From Bryobacterales bacterium (GTDB lineage Bacteria > Acidobacteriota > Terriglobia > Bryobacterales > UBA6623): a stretch of 64,000 nt of DNA. The notes beneath the pieces are model-generated. The model had not been told where the DNA came from. It ran no database searches and saw nothing but the letters and a program-made list of their open reading frames with translations. The stretch lies in the NCBI GenBank assembly GCA_022826925.1, contig JAJDTX010000159.1:1-64000 (forward strand), in the 5' to 3' direction. Position 1 is the first letter of the stretch. Every line of letters begins with the position of its first letter. Of this stretch, positions 44,572 through 52,824 are shown in pieces. The position numbers and the translations under genes are program-made.

Positions 44572-45012
44572 TTAGCAAACTGCCGGCGGCCGGCGGTGCG
44601 ATGCAGGCGAATCTGTCGTGGCCAAGTGCAGTCCTTCGGAGAGTTCGCGAACGATGCGCGCGTCGCCCTCCAAGAAGTCGTAGGCCGGCAGCGCCTCGCG
44701 GGACTCCCACTTCAGGTCGGCGAACTGCGCCCCCTGCGGCGAACCGGCGTAACGGTCGACCCTGAAGAACGCCAGGCAGATTGCGGGCTTGCCCGGATAC
44801 GCGTACTCGTAGCGGCAGACTTCTTCGAATGCCTCGGCGAAAACGCTGAGCTCTTCGCCGAGCTCGCGCACCAAGGCTTGCCCGGGAGTCTCCCCGGGCT
44901 CGACCTTCCCGCCCGGGAACTCCCACTTGCCGCCGTGCGCCTGATCGCTCCTGCGGCGGCAGATGAGGACCTTGCCCTCCCGCTCTAGCAGCGCGACGGC
45001 GACTGTCGTCAT
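44572..45012 (-). CDS. mutT: MutT-type Nudix hydrolase
   Basis: A 146-residue Nudix enzyme, most likely 8-oxo-dGTP diphosphatase that removes oxidised nucleotides. The canonical Nudix box is complete: GGKVEPGETPGQALVRELGE followed by EL. The preceding KVLICRRRSDQAHGGKWEFPG is typical of MutT. ATG at 45012 overlaps the stop of the DNA glycosylase gene by four bases (ATGA). A longer frame from 45087 has no support. Placing nucleotide-pool cleaning next to base-excision repair suggests a shared role against DNA damage. Confidence 0.9.
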   Translation of the reverse strand: MTTVAVALLEREGKVLICRRRSDQAHGGKWEFPGGKVEPGETPGQALVRELGEELSVFAEAFEEVCRYEYAYPGKPAICLAFFRVDRYAGSPQGAQFADLKWESREALPAYDFLEGDARIVRELSEGLHLATTDSPASHRRPPAVC

Positions 45013-45644
45013 GCCGCCTCTTGAGCCACCTTCACGTCGATGCTGCGCCAGCAATACCAACTCGCAACGCTCGCGTAGGGTCGCCACGGCGCAGCCAGCT
45101 CGATGGCCTCGCTCTTGCGCGGCAGTTCCGCCAGCCCGTGAAAGCTCCTCAGGGCTTGCCGCACGCCGAGATCGTCGTACGGGAGGACATCAGGACGTCC
45201 CAAACAGAAGATGAGATACATCTGCGCCGTCCAGATTCCGATCCCTCGCAGCTTGGTCAGCCGCTGCACGATCTCATCGTCCGGCCAGGTCGCCATGGCG
45301 CCGAAATCCAGGCTTCCGTCCAATGCCTCCCGGGCCAATCCAAGCAGGTACGACGCCTTGCGCGCCGAATACCCGGCACTCCTCAAGCTCTCCTCGCTGC
45401 AGCCGGCGATCGCGGCCGGGGTGATGCCGGCAGGTTCGATCGAGGCTTCAAGCCGCCGCATGATCGAGCGGGCCGCAGCTCCCGAGATCTGTTGGGCAGT
45501 GATCGAGCGCACCAACATCTGAAACGGCTCCGGTCGCAACTGCAGGGTGCATGGGCCGTGCTCGCGGACAAGTCGCTCCATGTGCGGGCAGGCTCGGGCG
45601 AGGTGCTCGTCAGCCTTGGCGAGCATTTCTTCCAACTGTGTCAT
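45009..45644 (-). CDS. DNA-3-methyladenine glycosylase, AlkA-like
   Basis: A 211-residue helix-hairpin-helix GPD-type glycosylase that cuts alkylated bases from DNA. The hairpin is LRGIGIWTAQMYLIF, followed by the catalytic Asp in LPYDDLGVRQ. It lacks the N-terminal domain of E. coli AlkA and so resembles the shorter yeast Mag1-like form. It has no cysteine cluster of the MutY/Nth type. Its ATG overlaps the sugar kinase stop and its stop overlaps the mutT start, each by four bases, giving strict translational coupling. Confidence 0.9.
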   Translation of the reverse strand: MTQLEEMLAKADEHLARACPHMERLVREHGPCTLQLRPEPFQMLVRSITAQQISGAAARSIMRRLEASIEPAGITPAAIAGCSEESLRSAGYSARKASYLLGLAREALDGSLDFGAMATWPDDEIVQRLTKLRGIGIWTAQMYLIFCLGRPDVLPYDDLGVRQALRSFHGLAELPRKSEAIELAAPWRPYASVASWYCWRSIDVKVAQEAA

Positions 45645-46582
45645 GTGAGATCTTGCGCCGGTACGGTCACTCCCGCCATGCGGTAGGCGAGCAGCAACGC
45701 TCCGATGGCGCCATCATGCGCGGGCTTCTCGACGCGGCAGTGCTGCTCGCCGCAGCGGGACATGAAGGATTCCAGCACCCCGCGGCTGCGGAACACGCCG
45801 CCCGAGTAATGCACCGCAACCTGTCCTCGTGGCAGCTCGAGCATTCCGGTCACGGTGACAGCCAGGTCGCCCAGAGCAAGGCCGGCCGCTTGCAAGACCT
45901 CGGTCGCGCAGCGATCCCCGGCTTCAGCGGCCGTGTCGATGTCAGGGGCTAGACGCGCGATTCTGTCTCGCGGCCAGTCGGGCCCGTAAAAGCAATGCAT
46001 GGCCTTGTTGACGGAGTCCGCGCCAGTGACGCCGAGGAAAAGGTCTACGAGGTTGGTCTGATCCCCCCAGCCTTCTTCCGCCGCCAAGGCGAGCCGGACG
46101 GCCTTGCGGACGATGCTGAACGCGCCGCCCTCGTCTCCGAAAATGTAACCCCATCCGCCGCAGCGAACTTTCTTGCCAGCAGTGTCCTTGGCGAGGGCGA
46201 TCGATCCCGTGCCCGCGATTACGATCGCTCCGGCGCCGCCTTGCACAGCGCCCTCGAGCGCGACCTCGGCATCGTCGAATACGCGAATTGCGTCGGCGCG
46301 GACGATTCCAGCAATCAGATCCCGCTTGTCGGCGGGACCGCCGCTCATGCCGAAGCAAGCCGCCTCGAATTCGGTGGCGACAGGCAAGCCTGCCACGCCC
46401 AGCGCATCATCTACCACGGCAGAAACGGCAGTCCTCAGCTTGGACCGTCCCTCGCTCTTCGACGCGTGGTTGCACGGACCGGCCCTGCCCCGCCCCAACA
46501 CCTTGCCGCCGGCGTCTCCGATCACGGCCTCGGTCGAAGACTGGCCGCCGTCGACGCCGAGAAACAAGCGTCCCGCCGCCAT
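45641..46582 (-). CDS. BadF/BadG-type kinase (GlcNAc kinase-like)
   Basis: A 313-residue ASKHA-fold ATPase/kinase that resembles N-acetylglucosamine kinases of the BadF/BadG/BcrA/BcrD family. The phosphate-1 motif LGVDGGQSSTEAVI is at the start, then AGTGSIALA and the GGWGYIFGDEGGAF segment seen in GlcNAc kinases. It likely phosphorylates an amino sugar recovered from peptidoglycan or external glycans. It follows the unknown gene by three bases and overlaps the glycosylase start by four. The precise sugar is not certain. Confidence 0.82.
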   Translation of the reverse strand: MAAGRLFLGVDGGQSSTEAVIGDAGGKVLGRGRAGPCNHASKSEGRSKLRTAVSAVVDDALGVAGLPVATEFEAACFGMSGGPADKRDLIAGIVRADAIRVFDDAEVALEGAVQGGAGAIVIAGTGSIALAKDTAGKKVRCGGWGYIFGDEGGAFSIVRKAVRLALAAEEGWGDQTNLVDLFLGVTGADSVNKAMHCFYGPDWPRDRIARLAPDIDTAAEAGDRCATEVLQAAGLALGDLAVTVTGMLELPRGQVAVHYSGGVFRSRGVLESFMSRCGEQHCRVEKPAHDGAIGALLLAYRMAGVTVPAQDLT

Positions 46583-46585
46583 CGG

Positions 46586-47116
46586 CTAGATTCCGATCGC
46601 GTTGCGGTAGCAATAGCGCATCAACAGTTGCCACTCTTGCATCTGCAGGTCGATCAAGTCGGTGGGTTCCGAGTTCCCGGCCGCCGCCGCGCAGCAGCGG
46701 TCGACAAACGCGTAGGGATCCCAACGGGAGCCGGCTCGAGCCTCTAGCTCGCCGAAGACGGGATGCGTGCCGACACGCCGGAACCAGTACTTCGCATTGC
46801 TCCAATCGCCTTCCTGGCGATGCATGATGCCGTGCCAATAGCTTCCGGACGCGGACGGGATGCCCTGCGAAATCCTGTGGGACTCGTCCAGCGCCGAAAA
46901 ATACAGGTAGAGGCCGGACTGGACGCACTTGGCGAATTCGCGGTCCTTGGTCGCGCCGCCCTCGAAGAGGTCCTCAGGTTTCAGCCGCCTGAGCTCGCCC
47001 AGTTGCGGGCTGTCCGCCGGAGCCTCGGGCACCAGCGGCATCGAAAGCAGCGTCGCGTCTCCCGGGGATAGCAGCGAGCGGATTCGCGGCCCGAATTCTG
47101 ACGGGTCCAGTTGCAT
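46586..47116 (-). CDS. Conserved hypothetical protein, first gene of operon
   Basis: A 176-residue soluble protein without signal peptide. The middle part (GSYWHGIMHRQEGDWSNAKY, then WFRRVGTHPVF) is a conserved block I associate with uncharacterised proteins of Planctomycetes and Acidobacteria. There is no recognisable catalytic motif, although the His-rich block could bind a metal. It is three bases upstream of the sugar kinase and likely heads the seven-gene run that ends with the YheT-like hydrolase. A link to amino-sugar metabolism is guessed from position only. Confidence 0.7.
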   Translation of the reverse strand: MQLDPSEFGPRIRSLLSPGDATLLSMPLVPEAPADSPQLGELRRLKPEDLFEGGATKDREFAKCVQSGLYLYFSALDESHRISQGIPSASGSYWHGIMHRQEGDWSNAKYWFRRVGTHPVFGELEARAGSRWDPYAFVDRCCAAAAGNSEPTDLIDLQMQEWQLLMRYCYRNAIGI

Positions 47117-47165
47117 GTGGTCCTTTACGGTAGCGAGCCCGGCCGAGTCGGGTCAATCGCCGCCG

Positions 47166-48437
47166 CTAGGGCAAGCTTGGCACGGACGCTCCGGAAGATC
47201 CCCCGAAAATCGAGAACCCCGCCAGCGCCACCGACAGCCCGATCAGCAGCAGCACGGCGGCCCAGGCGATGAGATTGTACACGGGCCCGTTGGTCCACTC
47301 GTGCATCAAGTCCTTGCGATTGACCAGCTTGAGGACGATGATCATCACCACCGGCAGCAGGACACCGTTCAGAACCTGCGAGAGCAGGATCATCGGCACG
47401 ATGGGAAAATCCGGGATCAGCACCACGCCCGCGCCTAGCGCGATCAGCAACGTATACATCCAGTAGAAGGACGGTGCCTCGTCGAAGTCGTGGTCAACGC
47501 CCGATTCGAGGCCCAGCCCCTCGCACACGGTGTACGCGGTGGACAGCGGCAAGATGCTCGCTGCGAACAGCGATGCACACAGCAGGCCGCCCGCGAACAG
47601 GGCGTACGCATAGGCACCGAGCGGCCTGAGGGCCTCGGCGGCCTCCGCGGCGCTGGAAATCGATCGCGGCCCCTCCTCCCAGATCGCACCGGCGCAGGCC
47701 ACGATGATGAAGAACGCGACCGCCGCCATCATGACGCAGCCGGCGACGACCTCGATGCGCGTGTCGCGATACTGGGTGCTGTCGATGCCCTTCTCGACGA
47801 TGGCCGCCTGCAGGTAGAACTGCATCCAGGGAGCCACCGAAGTGCCGACAAGGCCGACCAGCACCGCGATATACGAGCGATCCGCCAGCATCACCGGACG
47901 GACCGAGCTGCTCAACGCAGCGCCCCAGTCCGGCTCGACCAAGATGGCCGAGATTACGTAGGCGAGATAGAACACGCTGGCGGCAAGGAAGACCTTCTCG
48001 ACGCTTTGGTAGGTTCCCTTGACGACCAAGAACCAAACCAGCAGCGCTCCGAGCGGCACCGACACGTAGCGGCTGACCGGCAGCAGTTCCATCGCGCCCG
48101 CGACGCCCGCGAAATTAGCCGCGATGTTGGTGAAATTCACCACGAGGAGCAGGCCCATGACGATCACCGTCATGCGCAGCCCGAACTCCTCGCGAATCAG
48201 GTCGGAGAGGCCCTTGCCCGTAACCGCTCCCATGCGCGAGCACATCTCTTGGTTCACCACCAGCAGCAGCGTGATCGGCAGCAGTGTCCACAGCGGCACG
48301 TAGCCCCAGCGCGCGCCGGCCTCCGAGTAGGTGAAGATGCCGCCCGCGTCGTTGTCGACCATGGCGGTGATGAAGCCCGGCCCCAGGACGGCCAGGAACG
48401 TCAGCAGCCGCCCGCGCACGCGCTTGAGCACAGCCAT
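47166..48437 (-). CDS. NRAMP-family transporter, NRMT-like (probable Mg2+)
   Basis: A 423-residue membrane protein with about eleven helices of the SLC11/NRAMP fold. The TM1 site that is DPGN in Mn/Fe transporters reads D30-A31-G32-G33, so the Asp is kept but the Asn is lost. The TM6 site that is normally A-x-x-M with PH following reads T199-S-V-A202 then P-W, so the metal-binding Met is replaced by Ala. Both changes are as described for NRAMP-related magnesium transporters, which prefer Mg and Mn over Fe. The gene starts immediately after the stop of the MgtE-N/CBS gene (stop 48438-48440, ATG 48435-48437). Mg transport is strongly suggested but not shown. Confidence 0.85.
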   Translation of the reverse strand: MAVLKRVRGRLLTFLAVLGPGFITAMVDNDAGGIFTYSEAGARWGYVPLWTLLPITLLLVVNQEMCSRMGAVTGKGLSDLIREEFGLRMTVIVMGLLLVVNFTNIAANFAGVAGAMELLPVSRYVSVPLGALLVWFLVVKGTYQSVEKVFLAASVFYLAYVISAILVEPDWGAALSSSVRPVMLADRSYIAVLVGLVGTSVAPWMQFYLQAAIVEKGIDSTQYRDTRIEVVAGCVMMAAVAFFIIVACAGAIWEEGPRSISSAAEAAEALRPLGAYAYALFAGGLLCASLFAASILPLSTAYTVCEGLGLESGVDHDFDEAPSFYWMYTLLIALGAGVVLIPDFPIVPMILLSQVLNGVLLPVVMIIVLKLVNRKDLMHEWTNGPVYNLIAWAAVLLLIGLSVALAGFSIFGGSSGASVPSLP

Positions 48438-49715
48438 CTAGAGTCCCCGGTCGGGCTCCGGGATCAGCATCCCTATGACGTCATCAGCCGTGATCGCGCC
48501 CTGCAGGCAGCCCTCTTCGTCCACCACCGGGAGGGCGTACAGGTTGTACTTGTCAAACAGCTCGACCACTTCATCCGCCGCCGCGTCCATGGAGACTCGG
48601 ACAGTCTCGCGGTAAGCCAGGGAGATGGCCGGGGTGTCCGGCATCGCCACGGCCAGGCGGCCGAACGGGACCGAAGCCACCAAGCGCCCGTCCGGTTGCA
48701 CCAAGAAGACGTGCGTCAGCCGCTTGAGCTGGGAATCGTCGCCGCGCAAGTTCTCAATGATGTCGCCGACGGTCGCATCCGCAGGCTGGGCCAGATGGCG
48801 CGTGCCCATCATCCCGGCGGCGGTGTCGTCCTCGTACTCGAGCAGTTCGGACACCTCGTCGGCGGGCTCGGGCTCCATGTCCCGGACGATCTCCTCGCGC
48901 TCGATCTCGTCGAGCTGGGCAAGCGCGTCGGCAGCTTCCGCAGGGTCCATTTCTTCGAGAATGTCAGCCGCGCGGCCCGAGTCCAGCAACCGCAAGATCG
49001 AAGTCTTGACGGTGGGCTTGACCTCCTCGAGCGTCTCCGCCGCCACCTCCTCGTCGAGCGTCTCGAACAGGGCCTCGCGCTCTTCGGAGCCGAGTTCCTC
49101 GACAATATCGGCCAAGTCGGCAGGATGGATGCCCTCCAGCCGGTCGTGCGAGATCAGCAGCCGCAGGCGCCGCTGCGGATCGGGCTCGACGATGTTGCAA
49201 GCCTCCCAGGGGATCGAGTTGGGGGGCAGACGGTCTTGAATCGCGCGGATAGTCCGGTTGGGCAGGATCCCCTCGGTCAGGCGCCGGAACGCGCCCTGCA
49301 TCCCCACCCCGACCTCGTGGACCCACAGCTGTTCGTTGCCGTTCTCCGTGATGCGCAGCGCTAGGTCGTTGACGCGCACCACCTTGCGCCCGTTGACATC
49401 GATGATCTGCTGGTCCAAGAGATCCTTGGTCAGCAGCAGGTGATAGTCGTCCCCGTAGTACGGTGCGAAGTTCTCGTCGGAAAGGTGGATACCGTCCTCT
49501 CCGAATGTCCGGATCTGGTCCCAGCGGATCGCAAACTTAGTGCGGCCGCTGCCAAACAAGAAACGCGAAATGCGCTGGGGGTGCTCTCTAGGGAATACGG
49601 CGGCCTCGCGCACGCGCCCAATCCTGGCGCCGTGCGGGCCGATCAACCGCAGGCCGGTCAGCTCGGTCAGGTAGACCAGCCGCGGGAATTCTGTCCGTGC
49701 ACTCTCCATGGCCAT
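48438..49715 (-). CDS. Soluble MgtE-N/CBS Mg-sensor protein
   Basis: A 425-residue cytoplasmic protein carrying the sensor half of the MgtE Mg channel without its membrane domain. Residues about 15-140 look like PRC-barrel-type strands, 196-300 are the MgtE N superhelical domain (HPADLADIVEELGSEEREAL, then EYEDDTAAGMMG), and 301-420 are two CBS motifs ending GAITADDVIGML. In MgtE these parts bind Mg and close the pore. ATG at 49715 is used; 49709 is possible. It abuts the NRAMP-like transporter gene directly, so the two products are made together and probably interact. The enolase gene lies 107 bases upstream on the same strand. Confidence 0.85.
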   Translation of the reverse strand: MAMESARTEFPRLVYLTELTGLRLIGPHGARIGRVREAAVFPREHPQRISRFLFGSGRTKFAIRWDQIRTFGEDGIHLSDENFAPYYGDDYHLLLTKDLLDQQIIDVNGRKVVRVNDLALRITENGNEQLWVHEVGVGMQGAFRRLTEGILPNRTIRAIQDRLPPNSIPWEACNIVEPDPQRRLRLLISHDRLEGIHPADLADIVEELGSEEREALFETLDEEVAAETLEEVKPTVKTSILRLLDSGRAADILEEMDPAEAADALAQLDEIEREEIVRDMEPEPADEVSELLEYEDDTAAGMMGTRHLAQPADATVGDIIENLRGDDSQLKRLTHVFLVQPDGRLVASVPFGRLAVAMPDTPAISLAYRETVRVSMDAAADEVVELFDKYNLYALPVVDEEGCLQGAITADDVIGMLIPEPDRGL

Positions 49716-49822
49716 GCAGCCGTGCGTGCGACAGCCGCGCCGCAGCGCGGCCGAGCCACACCGGCCTCGCGCTCGCGTCGCGACTTCCAGGGTCGTCAAG
49801 CATCGTTGACGCGGACTCCTCC

Positions 49823-51121
49823 CTAGAACCCATGATGCCCCAGCGGGCGGACCGGTGCAAGCCCCTCGGGCCGGCCGCCGTCGAATCCGGCCTCGATCCG
49901 CAAGAGGCGGTTGTACTTGGCGAGGCGCTCGGAGCGGGTCACGGAGCCGACCTTGACGTGGCCCGCCCCGGTCGCAACGGCTAGGTCGGCCAGAAAACTG
50001 TCCTCGGTCTCGCCCGAGCGCGCCGACACGACGGCTGCGAAGCCCGCTTCCTCGGCCCTGTCCACAACCTGCAATGTCTCGCGCAGAGTCCCGACTTGGT
50101 TCATCTTCACGAGCACCGCGTTGGCCGCGCGCTCGGCGATGGCTCGCTCCAGCCTGGCGGAGTTGGTGGCCAACAGGTCGTCGCCGACCAAGGCGCAGCG
50201 CCCTCCCAAGCTTGCGCAGGCCCGCTTCCAACCGTCCCAGTCGTCCTCGGCCAGCCCGTCCTCGATCGACACGATCGGGTACCGGGAGACCCAGTGCCGG
50301 AATAGCCCAACCATGCCGTCACTGTCGAGCTGGCGGTCCTCGCTGGACAGGCGATAGGCACCGTCGCGGTAGAAATGCGTGGCTGCGGCGTCGATCGCGA
50401 TCGAGACCTGGCGCCCAGGCTCGTAGCCGGCCGATTCGATGGCGCGGACCATGTATTCCAAAGCCTGTTCGTTGGCATCGAGGCGCGGCCCCCAGCCGCC
50501 CTCGTCGGCCACGCCTGCCGGCGCCCGCCCGTCTGCCGCCAGCAGCTTGCCCATGCTGCGGTGGATCGCGGCTGCCGCTTCCAGAGCTCCGGCGAACGTC
50601 TCCGCCCCGTGCGGCACGGCGAGGAAGTCTTGGAACTCGATCTGGCGCCCTGCGTGCAGCCCTCCCGAGAGGATATTCACCATCGGCACGGGAATCTTCG
50701 CCGGCCGGCCGCCAGCCAGCAGGCGCCACAGCGGCAGGCCGGCCGATTTCGCGTGCAGGCGGGCCAAGGCGCACGAGACCGCCAGGATCGCGTTGGCCCC
50801 CAGGCGCGACTTGTCCGGCGTGCCATCGAGTTCGATCATGGCGCGGTCGGCGCGGTCGCGCTCGTCGATCGGCCAGCCTCGCAACTCGTTGGCGATGGGG
50901 CCGTTAACGCTCTCGACCGCCCGCAGAACGGCGCGCCCGGCATAGGCGCCGGACGAGCCGTCGCGCAGTTCCTTGGCCTCGTGCCGTCCGGTCGAAGCCC
51001 CTGACGGTACCTGCGCCGACGCTGCCGTGCCGTCCTCCAGGGAAGCCTCGGCTTCGACGGTCGGATTGCCGCGCGAATCGAGCACTTGAAGCGCCCGCAA
51101 GGTCTTCAGCCGTGCAGCCAT
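49823..51121 (-). CDS. eno: Enolase, divergent form
   Basis: A 432-residue enolase-family protein; enolase interconverts 2-phosphoglycerate and phosphoenolpyruvate and needs Mg. Kept features are the SGASTG loop, E207 in ADEGGW, SIEDGLAEDDW, GDDLLATN and K339 in KMNQVGTL. Departures from the norm are A367 in SARSGETED (usually His), D165 in QDFL (usually Glu), THFY in place of SEFY, and NILSGGLHAG in place of NIINGGxHA. It may be a genuine divergent enolase or a relative with another substrate. A Mg-handling gene pair follows downstream. ATG at 51121 follows a TTG one codon upstream. Confidence 0.85.
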   Translation of the reverse strand: MAARLKTLRALQVLDSRGNPTVEAEASLEDGTAASAQVPSGASTGRHEAKELRDGSSGAYAGRAVLRAVESVNGPIANELRGWPIDERDRADRAMIELDGTPDKSRLGANAILAVSCALARLHAKSAGLPLWRLLAGGRPAKIPVPMVNILSGGLHAGRQIEFQDFLAVPHGAETFAGALEAAAAIHRSMGKLLAADGRAPAGVADEGGWGPRLDANEQALEYMVRAIESAGYEPGRQVSIAIDAAATHFYRDGAYRLSSEDRQLDSDGMVGLFRHWVSRYPIVSIEDGLAEDDWDGWKRACASLGGRCALVGDDLLATNSARLERAIAERAANAVLVKMNQVGTLRETLQVVDRAEEAGFAAVVSARSGETEDSFLADLAVATGAGHVKVGSVTRSERLAKYNRLLRIEAGFDGGRPEGLAPVRPLGHHGF

Positions 51122-51153
51122 CAATTCAGGCTACCAGCGCCCCTAAGATTGAG

Positions 51154-51182
51154 TAGTCAAAGGCGCGGTGATGCCGTACTAT
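51154..51182 (+). promoter_or_regulatory. Promoter candidate for Tat-exported oxidoreductase
   Basis: TAGTCA (51154-51159) and TACTAT (51177-51182) are 17 bases apart, and transcription would start within a few bases of the ATG at 51194. On the opposite strand the same place reads TTGACTA, a possible -35 for the divergent enolase gene, though its -10 is poor. Confidence 0.35.
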
Positions 51183-51193
51183 GAGTTGCAGAT

Positions 51194-52435
51194 ATGTCTA
51201 CCTCGCCAAGCCTTAGCCGCCGCACTTTCGTCGCCGGCGCTACTGCCGCAGCCGCCGCCCGACAGGCCCTGACTGCGAAGAGCGCCGCCCGGATCGTCGG
51301 TGCCAACGAGCGGCTGCATGTCGGCATGATCGGTGCCGGCGGCAACGCCAACGGCCACATGCGGGCCTTGAAGAGGCTGGCCGAACCCGACAACGTCGAG
51401 ATCGCCGCGGTCTGCGATATCTACGGCCCGCGTCGCGAGGCGGCGGCCGAGTCCACCGGCGGCAAGCCGTTCAAGGACTACCGTCGGCTGCTGGAGCATT
51501 CCGGCCTCGACTACGTGACCATCTCGGTGCCCGAGCACTGGCATGCGCCGATCACCTTGGACGCGGCCGACGCAGGCCTGCACGTCTACGTGGAGAAGCC
51601 GCTGACCTACTCGATCGACGAGGGGCTGGCGGTCGTGAAGAAGGTGCGAAGCACGGGGATCACCCTGCAGTGCGGCATCCAGGGCATGTCCGACGACTCC
51701 TACGAGACCGCGGCCGAGTTGATCAAGCAAGGGGCCATTGGCAAGGTCGTGATGGCCCACATCGACTACTCCCGCAACCATCTCGAGGACTTCTGGGTGC
51801 GGGATCCCGATCCGGACGTCCAGCCCGGCGTCAATCTGGACTGGAAGACCTACCTCGGCAAGGCCAAGAAGCGGCCGTGGGATCCCGCACGCTTCTTCTC
51901 GTGGCGCCGCTACTGGGACTATTCGGGCGGAATCGCCACCGACCTGTTCGTGCACCGACTCGCGCGCATCGTCCGCGCATGCGGCTTGACGGTGCCCTCA
52001 CGGGTGGTCGCGACCGGCGGCCAGTACTTCTTCAACGGCGGGGCGGAGGTGCCCGACACGTTCAACGCCCTGCTGGAGTATCCCGAGGGCGTCAACGTTC
52101 TGCTCGTCTCGTCCTTGGCCAACCAGTCAAAGATCCGCCACGTCATCCGCGGCAACAAGGGCACCATTGAGTTCAGCCGGGACGGCTTCAGCCTAGAACC
52201 GGAACCAATCCACGAGAGCGATGTCCAGACCCGCCTGCACAAGAAGAGCGGCGGCGAGGACATGGCGCTGCACCACCACAACCTCCACAACGCGATCCGC
52301 GTCGGCGAGGCCCTCAAGTGCGACGCCGAGTTCGCATTTAACGTCTCGATGGCCTGCCAGATGACGGTCGAGTCATTCCGCAAGAAGAAGTCGCTGGCGT
52401 GGGACCGGCGCAGGCAGCGACTCGTCAAAACCTAG
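51194..52435 (+). CDS. Gfo/Idh/MocA oxidoreductase, Tat-exported
   Basis: A 413-residue oxidoreductase-like protein with a clear twin-arginine signal (SRRTFVAGATAAAAARQAL). The nucleotide-binding domain opens HVGMIGAGGNANGH and contains EHWHAPITLDAAD and VEKPLTYSID. It is similar in plan to the gene at 36447 but clearly a different paralogue. Substrate is unknown; exported members probably use a firmly bound dinucleotide. It is divergent from the enolase gene across 72 bases and is followed by a small DruA-like fragment. Confidence 0.88.
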   Translation: MSTSPSLSRRTFVAGATAAAAARQALTAKSAARIVGANERLHVGMIGAGGNANGHMRALKRLAEPDNVEIAAVCDIYGPRREAAAESTGGKPFKDYRRLLEHSGLDYVTISVPEHWHAPITLDAADAGLHVYVEKPLTYSIDEGLAVVKKVRSTGITLQCGIQGMSDDSYETAAELIKQGAIGKVVMAHIDYSRNHLEDFWVRDPDPDVQPGVNLDWKTYLGKAKKRPWDPARFFSWRRYWDYSGGIATDLFVHRLARIVRACGLTVPSRVVATGGQYFFNGGAEVPDTFNALLEYPEGVNVLLVSSLANQSKIRHVIRGNKGTIEFSRDGFSLEPEPIHESDVQTRLHKKSGGEDMALHHHNLHNAIRVGEALKCDAEFAFNVSMACQMTVESFRKKKSLAWDRRRQRLVKT

Positions 52436-52503
52436 CTCAAGGCCTTGCGGCTAGCGCTCGGGCCGAGTTAACGCGGGCCGCCTCTCGATCTAGAACGGGA
52501 GCG

Positions 52504-52737
52504 GTGCGGATCGGGCTCCGTATCTTGAAGCCGGAGACGGTGCAGTGGCTGCGACGGGAGCTGCAGCGCGGGGAGCTGTCGTGGGCGGCTCTGGGACGCG
52601 GTCTGCGCGAGCAGGAGGGCTGGCGCCCGCCTCCAAGGAACGAGGTGCCTTGGCCGGTTGCGCGCAAACGCAAGGCATGGCGCGCTCCTAGCGGGCCCGC
52701 ACGCTCCCCGATGATTCCAGCGTCAGGCTTGACGTAG
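52504..52737 (+). pseudogene. DUF4338/DruA-like N-terminal fragment
   Basis: A short frame of 77 residues, GTG start at 52504. Its text (ILKPETVQWLRRELQRGELS, then WAALGRGLREQEGWRPP) resembles the N-terminal helical region of DUF4338 proteins, the family of Druantia component DruA that also occurs with some transposases. Those proteins are several times longer; here the frame stops after the first domain and the following bases lead to the bactofilin promoter. It is best read as a remnant, though a small expressed protein is possible. Confidence 0.35.
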
Positions 52738-52767
52738 CGCTAGACAGAACGTGACGGTTGTGCGTCG

Positions 52768-52818
52768 ATTGTGAATGAATTGTGAATGCGGGGGAGGGCC
52801 GCAACCGTTTGCTAACAT
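52768..52818 (+). promoter_or_regulatory. Direct repeats and -10 box upstream of bactofilin
   Basis: ATTGTGAATG occurs twice, at 52768-52777 and 52779-52788, exactly 11 bases apart, so both copies face the same side of the helix. TAACAT at 52813-52818 could be the -10 box; no -35 is seen at the usual spacing, where the repeats end instead. This is the layout of an activator-dependent promoter. No ribosome binding site lies near the ATG. Confidence 0.4.
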
Positions 52819-52824
52819 TGATTC

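Noticed and set aside
47490..49364. A 624-codon plus-strand frame
   Set aside because: It is antisense to the transporter and MgtE-N/CBS genes and its His/Arg/Gln-rich text is typical of a shadow.
48438..49715. A full MgtE channel
   Set aside because: The protein ends after the CBS pair; there are no hydrophobic segments for the five MgtE membrane helices.
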